64,000 nucleotides of DNA from assembly GCA_020355165.1 (NCBI GenBank), contig CP070661.1, positions 3,040,601 to 3,104,600 of the forward strand. Reading direction: 5' to 3'. Made by a program: the position numbers and the translations under genes. Origin of the DNA: Burkholderiales bacterium. Its GTDB lineage: Bacteria > Pseudomonadota > Gammaproteobacteria > Burkholderiales > Burkholderiaceae_F. Under the pieces are notes generated by a model. It had not been told where the DNA came from and searched no databases. It was given only the letters and a program-made list of their open reading frames with translations. Below, one piece after another: positions 55,127 through 64,000 of the stretch (within the stretch, counting starts at the first letter, position 1; each line of letters begins with the position of its first letter).

Positions 55127-55600
55127 TTAGAACGGGATGTCGTCGTCCATGTCGGCGATGTTCGGCGCCGGCTTCGCCGGTGCCCGGCCGCCGCCTTCGC
55201 GCGCGGCCGCGGCGCGCGGCGGCGCGCCCGCCGCCGGTTCGTCGAAGTCGCCGCCGCCGGCCGCTTCGCGCGAGCCGAGCATCTGCATGTTGTCGGCGAC
55301 GATCTCGGTCGTGTAGCGGTCGTTGCCGTCCTTGTCGGTCCACTTGCGCGTGCGCAGCTTGCCTTCGACGTAGACCGGCCGCCCCTTCTTGAGGTATTCG
55401 CCGGCGATCTCGGCCAGCCGGCCGAAGAACACCACGCGGTGCCACTCGGTGGCCTCCCGCATCTCGCCACTGCCCTTGTCCTTCCAGCGGTCGCTGGTGG
55501 CGATCGTCACGTTGGTGACGGCGGCGCCGTCCGGGCTGTAGCGGGTCTCGGGGTCGCGGCCGAGGTTGCCGATCAGAATCACCTTGTTCACAGAAGCCAT
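55127..55600 (-). CDS. ssb: Single-stranded DNA-binding protein
   Basis: This 157-residue SSB has an N-terminal OB fold ([61 protein letters not shown] to about residue 108), a Gly/Ala/Pro-rich linker and the acidic C-terminal tip DDDIPF, which recruits repair and replication partners. It coats single-stranded DNA in replication, recombination and repair. The order ssb - MFS transporter - uvrA seen here is common in proteobacteria. The ATG at 55600 has GGAGAG upstream. Confidence 0.97.
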   Translation of the reverse strand: MASVNKVILIGNLGRDPETRYSPDGAAVTNVTIATSDRWKDKGSGEMREATEWHRVVFFGRLAEIAGEYLKKGRPVYVEGKLRTRKWTDKDGNDRYTTEIVADNMQMLGSREAAGGGDFDEPAAGAPPRAAAAREGGGRAPAKPAPNIADMDDDIPF

Positions 55601-55746
55601 CGCTCTCCTCCCGACCGCAGGGCATCGACTGCTCGCCGATCCGTCGACGTGCGCGCCGATGATACCGAGCGGCTCCACCGGCCACCGCGCAGAGCAGTCG
55701 TCATCGCGGTCGCGCAATTCGCCATTGACACCGCCGTGCCGAGGCC

Positions 55747-56964
55747 TCAGCGGGCCGAGTCCGCCACGGCAACGGCGCGGCGAGGCGCGCGTGCCGGCAC
55801 TTCGCGCATCCCTGCGGCCAGCGCCACCCAGCCCGCCATGGCCGCGGCGGCGAACAGGAACACGCTGCCGCGGCCGACGTGCTGCGCCAGCCAGCCGCCG
55901 ACGGTGGCGCCGACCGCCAGCCCGATCGACTGCGTGGTGTTGTAGATGCCCAGCGCCAGGCCGCGCGCCGAGACCGGCGCCAGGCGCGAGGTCAGCGACG
56001 GGAAGCTCGCCTCGAGGACGTTGAAGGCGGCGAAGAACGCCAGCAGCCACAGGGCGAGCGCCGTGACCGTCGGCGCCAGCCAGCGCAGGCCGAGCTGCAC
56101 GATCACCATCAGGGCGCCGGCGGCGAGCAGCAGCAGCCGCAGGCGGCCGCGCCGCTCCGCCATGACGATCGGCGGCATCGCCAGCGCGAACGATGCCAGC
56201 ACGACGGGCAGGTAGATCTTCCAGTGCTGCGGCAGCGGCTGCCCGAGCTCGACCAGCTGCACCGGCACGACGACGAACATCGCCATCTGAACCGCGTGCA
56301 GCGTGCCGATGCCGGCGTTCAGCCGCAGCAGCTGGCGGTCGAACAGGACCTCGCGCCAGTGCGCCGCCTCGCCGTGCTCGATCCTGGCCGGCGCCGCCGG
56401 CACCAGCCACAGCACCACGGCGATGCCGGCCAGCGCCAGTGCGCCGGTCATTGCGAACAGTCCGCCCATGCCGACGGCGGCGTACAGCACCGGGGCAGCG
56501 ACCAGCGACAGCGCGAACGTCAGGCCGATCGATGCGCCGACCAGCGCCATCGCCTTGGTGCGGTGCTCGTCGCGCGTGCTGTCGGCGATGAAGGCGGTCA
56601 CCGCGGCAGAGATCGCGCCGGCGCCCTGCAGGGCCCGGCCGACGATCACCCACCAGACGTCGACCGCCGCGGCGGCGATGAAACTGCCGAGCGCGAACAC
56701 CGCCAGCCCGGCGACGATCACCTGCTTGCGGCCGTAACGGTCGCTTGCCGCCCCCATCGGGATCTGCAGCAGCCCCTGGGTCAGCCCGTAGATGCCCAGC
56801 GCGAGGCCGACCAGCACCGCGTTGCCGCCGCCCGGTATGCCGCGCGCGTGCACGGCGAACACCGGCAGGATCAGGAACAGGCCGAGCATGCGCAGCGCGA
56901 ATATCGACGCCAGCGCGACGCTGGCGCGAACTTCGGCCGCAGACATGCGGTTGGGATCTTTCAT
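55747..56964 (-). CDS. MFS transporter
   Basis: This 405-residue transporter has 12 predicted helices. It carries the MFS signature between helices 2 and 3 ([23 protein letters not shown] near residue 72). The N-terminus contains [18 protein letters not shown] and a Gly-rich loop. It resembles the YajR/AraJ-type drug or sugar efflux group. It is located between ssb and uvrA, in the conventional neighbourhood. The substrate is not known. Its start is about 120 bases from that of uvrA in the opposite direction. Confidence 0.92.
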   Translation of the reverse strand: MKDPNRMSAAEVRASVALASIFALRMLGLFLILPVFAVHARGIPGGGNAVLVGLALGIYGLTQGLLQIPMGAASDRYGRKQVIVAGLAVFALGSFIAAAAVDVWWVIVGRALQGAGAISAAVTAFIADSTRDEHRTKAMALVGASIGLTFALSLVAAPVLYAAVGMGGLFAMTGALALAGIAVVLWLVPAAPARIEHGEAAHWREVLFDRQLLRLNAGIGTLHAVQMAMFVVVPVQLVELGQPLPQHWKIYLPVVLASFALAMPPIVMAERRGRLRLLLLAAGALMVIVQLGLRWLAPTVTALALWLLAFFAAFNVLEASFPSLTSRLAPVSARGLALGIYNTTQSIGLAVGATVGGWLAQHVGRGSVFLFAAAAMAGWVALAAGMREVPARAPRRAVAVADSAR

Positions 56965-57024
56965 CGGGAGGGTCGGGAGCCGGCCGGCCGCGCGGGCCGC
57001 ACCAAACGGCTGCGCACCGGCGCG

Positions 57025-57055
57025 TTGGCGTGCGCCGCGAGCGCGTGGCTATAGT
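57025..57055 (+). promoter_or_regulatory. Possible uvrA promoter
   Basis: TTGGCG (57025-57030) and TATAGT (57050-57055) are spaced by 19 bases, about 30 bases before the uvrA ATG. The same AT-rich island could serve the divergent MFS gene. No LexA-type CTGT...ACAG box is seen here. Confidence 0.35.
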
Positions 57056-57086
57056 AGCAAGTTGCCCTCCTGGCCACGTCCGCACG

Positions 57087-59939
<2,853 letters not shown>

Positions 59940-59961
59940 GTCTCCGGCGCCCGGCCCCCGC

Positions 59962-60537
59962 TCAGGCGAAGCGCAGGCGGCCCGCCAGCTCGCCGGCACC
60001 GTCGCCGGTGCGCACCAGCAGCGCCTCGCCCATGCCGACGGCCTGCCCGGTGAGCGCGGCGATATTGACGTGGTGCGTCACCAGGACGACGCGCCGCCGC
60101 GGCGGCAGGCGTGCGAGGAACCCGCGCAGCGCCTCGGTCTGCGCCGCCCGCGTGCTGCCGTCGGCAAAGAACGAGTTCAGTGCCTCGAAGACGCGCACCT
60201 CGTGCCGCGGGAAGGCCAGCCTTGCGGTGTCCACGCAGCGGCACCAGCGGCTCGACAGCACCTCGTCGACCGCAATGCCGCGGCGGCCGAACTCGGCGCC
60301 AAGGCGCCGTGCCTCGGCGCGGCCCGCGTCGGAGAGATTGCGCTGGGTCGAGCAGTCATCGAGGCGGAATCCGGGCGGATCGCCGATGCCGGCCACCGTC
60401 TGCGCGTGGCGCAGCAGCACCGCGCAGCCGCCGGCTGCCAGCACCGCCCAGGCCGCTTCTTCGCCGGCCGCAGCCGACGCCAGACGGCCGCCGGCCAGCA
60501 GCGGCACGGCGAGCAGCAGCTGGCGGCGGCGGTTCAC
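59962..60537 (-). CDS. Exported histidine phosphatase family protein
   Basis: This protein of 191 residues begins with a signal-like leader (MNRRRQLLLAVPLLAGGRLASAAAGE). The catalytic RHG-type motif is LLRHAQT near residue 42, with a second catalytic His in VLVTHHVNIAALTG near 153 and the supporting Arg/Glu in LSSRWCRCVDTARLAF. It would hydrolyse phosphate esters, probably outside the cytoplasm. Its ATG overlaps the stop of the antiporter gene by 4 bases, so the two are co-translated. Substrate unknown. The twin-Arg leader might also direct TAT export. Confidence 0.85.
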   Translation of the reverse strand: MNRRRQLLLAVPLLAGGRLASAAAGEEAAWAVLAAGGCAVLLRHAQTVAGIGDPPGFRLDDCSTQRNLSDAGRAEARRLGAEFGRRGIAVDEVLSSRWCRCVDTARLAFPRHEVRVFEALNSFFADGSTRAAQTEALRGFLARLPPRRRVVLVTHHVNIAALTGQAVGMGEALLVRTGDGAGELAGRLRFA

Positions 60538-62510
60538 TTTTCGCTCAGTCGCAGTTCGGCCAGCTCGAGCGCTTCCTGCGACCCGCGCAGGACCAGCACG
60601 TCGCCGACCTTCAGCACCAGGTCCGCTGTCGGATCGGCGCCGCGGATGCCGCGCCGGCGCACGGCCGTCACCTCGGCGCCGAGCTCGGCCAGGCCGAGCT
60701 CGCCGAGCGAGCGGCCGACCGCGGCGGCGTCCTTCTCCAGCGCCACCGAGTGCAGGCGCGCGTGCGCCTCATCGTCCTCGAACTCGACCCGGTCGTCGGC
60801 GCCGTGGAAGTAACCGCGCAGGAAGCGGTAGCGCGAGTCGCGCGCCTTCTGCACGCGGCGCACCACGCGCGACAGCGGCACGCCGAGCAGCACGAGCGCG
60901 TGCGAGCCCAGCATCAGGCTGCCCTCGAACACTTCCGGCACCACTTCGGTCGCACCCGCCTTCAGCAGGCGGTCCAGGTCGGCGTCGTCCTGCGTGCGAA
61001 CGATGACCGGCAGCGTCGGGCTCAGCTCGTGCGCGAAGTGCAGCACCTTCAGCGCCGAGTGCGCGTCGTTGTAGCTGATCACCAGCGCCGAGGCGCGGGC
61101 CAGGCCGGCGGCGATCAGCGTCTCGCGCCGCGCCGCATCGCCATAGACGACCGAGTCGCCGGCGGCGGCCGCCTCGCGCACGCGGTCGGGGTCCAGGTCG
61201 AGGGCGACGTAGCCGATGTCCTCGTCGCCCAGCATGCGTGCCAGGTGCTGGCCGCTGCGGCCGTAGCCGGCGATGATCACGTGCTTCTCCACCGCCATCG
61301 ATCGTGCCGCGATGCTGTGCAGTTCGAGCGCCCGCTGCATCCACTCGGAGGCGACGAAGCGCATCGCGATGCGATCGCTGTACTGGATCAGGAACGGCGC
61401 GGCCAGCATCGACAGCAGCATCGCCGCCAGTACGATCTGATGCAGCGTCGGGTCGAGCATCGGCGCCCCCTGCGCCAGCAGCACGAAGCCGAACTCGCCG
61501 GCCGTGGCCAGCCCCAGACCGGTGCGGATCGCCGTGCCGGGCGTGGCGCCGAAGACGCGGGCCAGGCCGACGATCAGCAGGCACTTGAAGGCCACCGGGC
61601 CGATCAGCGCCAGCATCACCCAGCCGAAGTGCTCGACGACGACGTTCACGTCGAGCAGCATGCCGATGGTGATGAAGAACAGCCCCAGCAGGACGTCGCG
61701 GAAGGGCTTGATGTCCTCCTCGACCTGGTGCCGGTACTCGGTCTCGGCGATCAGCATGCCGGCGACGAAGCTGCCCAGCGCCAGCGACAGCCCGGCGTGC
61801 TCGGTGAGCCAGGCCAGGCCGAGCGCGATCAGCAGCACGTTCAGCACGAACAGCTCGTGCGCCCGCCGCCGGGCCACCAGGTGCAGCCAGCGGCGGACCA
61901 CCCAGCGCCCGCCGACCAGCAGCAGCGTCAGCAGCAGCGCCGCCTTCAGCGTCGCCCAGGCAAGGGACTCGACGAGGTCCTCGGCCTGCGCCCCCAGCGC
62001 CGGGATGACGACCAGCAGCGGCACCACCGCCAGGTCCTGGAACAGCAGCACGCCGACCATGCGGCGGCCATGCTCGGCTTCCAGTTCCAGCCGGTCGGCC
62101 AGCAGCTTCATCAGGATCGCCGTCGACGACATCGCCAGCGTCGCGCCGAGCAGGAATGCCGCCGACAGCGGCAGCGGCCGGAACCAGCCGATCACCCAGC
62201 CGCCGGCCAGCACGGCCGCGATGGTCAGCATCACCTGCCCCATGCCGAGGCCGAACACCGCGCTGCGCATCGTCTTCAGTTTCGGCAGCGAGAACTCGAG
62301 GCCGATCGAGAACATCAGGAACACCACCCCGAACTCGGCCAGATAGCGGGCTTCCTTGGTGTCCGGCACCAGCCCCAGCGCATTCGGGCCGATCAGGATG
62401 CCGACCGCCAGGTAGCCGAGCATCGGCGGCAGATTCAGCAGCCGGAACGCGACCACGCCGAGCACGGCAGCGGCCAGCAGGAGCAGGGTCAGTTCGAGCG
62501 CGGTGGGCAT
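60534..62510 (-). CDS. CPA2-family cation/proton antiporter (KefB/YbaL-like) with RCK domain
   Basis: This 658-residue protein has about 12 N-terminal helices of the Na/H exchanger fold (LLLAAAVLGVVAFRLLNLPPMLGYLAVGILIGPN, EFGVVFLMFSIGLEFSLPKL, MSSTAILMKLLADR, LLFQDLAVVPLLV). An RCK/TrkA-N domain follows near residue 400 (HVIIAGYGRSGQHLARML), then TrkA-C at the end (GIRGADPTADLVLKVGDVLVLRGS). This fits potassium efflux systems of the KefB/KefC/YbaL type. The ATG at 62510 begins MPTALELTLLLLAAAVLG. It is divergent from kdsD, a common betaproteobacterial arrangement. Confidence 0.93.
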   Translation of the reverse strand: MPTALELTLLLLAAAVLGVVAFRLLNLPPMLGYLAVGILIGPNALGLVPDTKEARYLAEFGVVFLMFSIGLEFSLPKLKTMRSAVFGLGMGQVMLTIAAVLAGGWVIGWFRPLPLSAAFLLGATLAMSSTAILMKLLADRLELEAEHGRRMVGVLLFQDLAVVPLLVVIPALGAQAEDLVESLAWATLKAALLLTLLLVGGRWVVRRWLHLVARRRAHELFVLNVLLIALGLAWLTEHAGLSLALGSFVAGMLIAETEYRHQVEEDIKPFRDVLLGLFFITIGMLLDVNVVVEHFGWVMLALIGPVAFKCLLIVGLARVFGATPGTAIRTGLGLATAGEFGFVLLAQGAPMLDPTLHQIVLAAMLLSMLAAPFLIQYSDRIAMRFVASEWMQRALELHSIAARSMAVEKHVIIAGYGRSGQHLARMLGDEDIGYVALDLDPDRVREAAAAGDSVVYGDAARRETLIAAGLARASALVISYNDAHSALKVLHFAHELSPTLPVIVRTQDDADLDRLLKAGATEVVPEVFEGSLMLGSHALVLLGVPLSRVVRRVQKARDSRYRFLRGYFHGADDRVEFEDDEAHARLHSVALEKDAAAVGRSLGELGLAELGAEVTAVRRRGIRGADPTADLVLKVGDVLVLRGSQEALELAELRLSEK

Positions 62511-62631
62511 CGGATCGGCCGGATCGGCTAATACGAGCAAGAGCCGTGCCAGGCAGCAGGTGCCAGAGTATCATCGACTCGAATTACCGCCCTTTCCGAC
62601 GGCTTTCCGTCGTCCCCGCCGCATCCGCGAC

Positions 62632-63627
62632 ATGCCCGCTGCCGAGGCCCCCGCCCCGACCCCCGCCAATGCGCTGGAACTGGCGCGCACGGTGCTGCGG
62701 ATCGAGGCGCAGGCGGTCTCCGCGCTGGTCGACCGCCTCGACGGCAGCTTCCTGCGCGCGGTCGAGTTGCTGCTGCAATGCCGCGGCCGGGTGGTGGTCA
62801 GCGGCGTCGGCAAGAGCGGCCATGTCGGCCGCAAGATCGCCGCCACCATGGCCTCGACCGGCACGCCGGCGATGTTCGTCCACGCCGCCGAGGCGGCACA
62901 CGGCGACCTGGGCATGGTCACCCGCAGCGACGTGCTGGTGGCGCTGTCCTATTCGGGCGAGACCAGCGAGCTGCTGACCATCGTGCCGACCCTGAAGCGG
63001 GAAGGCACGCCGCTGGTGGCGATCACCGGCGACGCCGGCTCGTCGCTGGCCCGGCACGCCGACGTGCATCTCGACGTGCACGTCGACAAGGAGGCCTGTC
63101 CGCTGAACCTGGCGCCGACCTCGTCGACCACCGCGATGCTGGCGCTCGGCGACGCGCTGGCGGTCGCCTGCCTCGACGCGCGCGGCTTCGGCCTGGCGGA
63201 TTTCGCCCGCTCGCACCCCGGCGGCGCGCTCGGCCGGCGGCTGCTGACCAAGGTCGAGGACGTGATGGCGACCGGCGAGGACATCCCGTCTGTGCCTGCC
63301 ACCGCCAGCGTGATGGAGGCGATCCGCGAGATCTCGCGCAAGCGGCTGGGCATGACCGCGGTGCTCGAGGCCGACGGCCGCGTGGCCGGGATCTTCACCG
63401 ACGGCGATCTGCGGCGGCTGCTCGAGCGCGGCACCAGCGTGCGCGACCTGCGCGTGGCCGAGGTGATGACCCGCAACCCGCTGACCATCGACCCCGGCGC
63501 GCTGGCGGCCGAGGCGGCGCAGCTGATCGAGTCGACCCGCAAGAACCAGTTGCTGGTCATCGACGAGGGCGGCCGGCTGGTCGGCGCCCTGCACGCGCAC
63601 GACCTGACCGCGGCAAGGGTGCTGTGA
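62632..63627 (+). CDS. kdsD: D-arabinose 5-phosphate isomerase
   Basis: This 331-residue protein has an N-terminal SIS sugar-isomerase domain (VVSGVGKSGHVGRKIAATMASTGTP near residue 45, ALSYSGETSELL near 100, LAPTSSTTAMLALGDALA) and two C-terminal CBS domains (from about residue 205: VEDVMATGEDIP, then VAEVMTRNPLTID). It converts ribulose 5-phosphate to arabinose 5-phosphate for Kdo synthesis, part of lipopolysaccharide biogenesis. The next gene kdsC encodes the Kdo-8-phosphate phosphatase, consistent with the usual kdsD-kdsC operon. Confidence 0.96.
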   Translation: MPAAEAPAPTPANALELARTVLRIEAQAVSALVDRLDGSFLRAVELLLQCRGRVVVSGVGKSGHVGRKIAATMASTGTPAMFVHAAEAAHGDLGMVTRSDVLVALSYSGETSELLTIVPTLKREGTPLVAITGDAGSSLARHADVHLDVHVDKEACPLNLAPTSSTTAMLALGDALAVACLDARGFGLADFARSHPGGALGRRLLTKVEDVMATGEDIPSVPATASVMEAIREISRKRLGMTAVLEADGRVAGIFTDGDLRRLLERGTSVRDLRVAEVMTRNPLTIDPGALAAEAAQLIESTRKNQLLVIDEGGRLVGALHAHDLTAARVL

Positions 63628-63628
63628 G

Positions 63629-63787
63629 ATGACCGCCGCCTGGCCGCTGCGCAGGTGTTCGGCGCCGCCGGCGGCGCCGGCCGGAGTGCGCGCCCGCACC
63701 GGCGCGGGCGCTGGCGCCGGACAGGCGGCCGTCGGCGGCTCCGGCCAAGCGGGAACGACCGCCGGCCGGGCGAAGGCGGCGCAATGA
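63629..63787 (+). CDS. Doubtful 52-residue ORF bridging kdsD and kdsC
   Basis: The ATG comes one base after the kdsD stop and the TGA overlaps the kdsC ATG by 4 bases. The product starts [20 protein letters not shown] and is Ala/Gly-rich. In DNA of this GC content a 52-codon open stretch can occur by chance, but the exact fit between both genes makes translational bridging possible. Confidence 0.25.
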   Translation: MTAAWPLRRCSAPPAAPAGVRARTGAGAGAGQAAVGGSGQAGTTAGRAKAAQ

Positions 63788-64000
63788 CCCCCGAGCAGCG
63801 CGCGGCTGCCGTCCGCCTGCTGGTGCTCGACGTCGACGGCGTGCTCACCGACGGCCGTCTTTACTTCGGCGCCGACGGCGAGGCGCTGAAGGTCTTCGAC
63901 GTGCGCGACGGTCACGGCGTCAAGCTGCTGCGCGAAGCCGGTATCGAGGTGGCGATCCTCTCGGCGCGCCGCTCGCCGATCGTCGAGCGGCGAGCGCGCG
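63784..64000 (+). CDS. kdsC: 3-deoxy-D-manno-octulosonate 8-phosphate phosphatase (partial)
   Basis: Only the first 72 residues are in the window. They contain the HAD nucleophile motif [16 protein letters not shown] near residue 15, [27 protein letters not shown] and ERRA, all typical of KdsC. The enzyme removes phosphate from Kdo-8-P in lipopolysaccharide synthesis. It follows kdsD by 156 bases, and an LPS transport (lpt) operon would be expected further downstream. Confidence 0.94.
   Translation, partial: MTPEQRAAAVRLLVLDVDGVLTDGRLYFGADGEALKVFDVRDGHGVKLLREAGIEVAILSARRSPIVERRAR

Noticed and set aside
57025-57086. LexA box before uvrA
   Set aside because: No CTGT...ACAG arrangement is present between the divergent MFS and uvrA starts. 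SOS control cannot be claimed from the sequence.

Overview
The window looks like chromosomal DNA from a GC-rich betaproteobacterium (Rhodocyclales or Burkholderiales grade). This is inferred from the very high GC, GTG/TTG starts with 4-bp stop/start overlaps, the ssb - MFS - uvrA order, a cation/proton antiporter divergent from kdsD-kdsC, and a Burkholderia-style 2-aminoethylphosphonate (AEP) cluster. No rRNA, tRNA, CRISPR array, phage or complete insertion sequence was seen. Coding density is near 95 percent and no gap between genes exceeds about 300 bases.

Layout. 1-5349 (minus): a MacA-type adaptor, ABC ATPase, two FtsX-type permeases and a cyclase-like/STAND ATPase that runs off the left edge. 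5587-11847: a 2086-residue protein made of two UvrA-like halves, carrying an in-frame repeat element with inverted ends and six 42-bp units. 11891-12718: a TetR regulator with two matching operators and a 42-residue ORF that has its own promoter and ribosome binding site. 12902-19135: an Acg-like nitroreductase lipoprotein, a PilZ protein, a tail-anchored protein, a DUF2891 protein, a CrtI/retinol-saturase-like oxidoreductase and a lipoprotein alpha/beta hydrolase. 19162-28170 (minus): a peptide-type ABC importer operon with an M20 amidohydrolase, two paralogous small exported proteins and a PQQ-type sugar dehydrogenase at its end. 28386-29467: exported MsrB and MsrA. 29609-31186: a second peptide-type binding protein.

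31393-46218 is the phosphonate region. On the minus strand an AEP importer (binding protein, ATPase, double-length permease) is followed by phnX, phnW, alanine dehydrogenase, an EamA transporter and a DUF3047 lipoprotein. On the plus strand are a GntR-type regulator, phnA, phnY and a Na/phosphate transporter. AEP would enter, PhnW would make phosphonoacetaldehyde and alanine, Ald would recycle alanine to pyruvate and ammonium, and the aldehyde could be cleaved directly by PhnX or oxidised by PhnY and hydrolysed by PhnA. Pi would be released either way.

46241-49765 is a thiamine-type uptake locus: a TPP riboswitch in front of a TonB-dependent receptor, with a NadR-like P-loop kinase and PnuC-type permease upstream. 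49818-55600 holds an inositol-phosphatase-family enzyme, a zinc-ribbon membrane protein, a soluble sensor with about eight PAS domains and no recognisable phosphoacceptor histidine, and ssb. 55747-64000 holds an MFS transporter, canonical uvrA, a histidine phosphatase, a KefB-type antiporter, kdsD and the start of kdsC.

Recurring themes are a -10 box placed so that transcription would start at or next to the ATG (candidate leaderless mRNAs) and palindromic repeat debris, some of it inside coding sequence.
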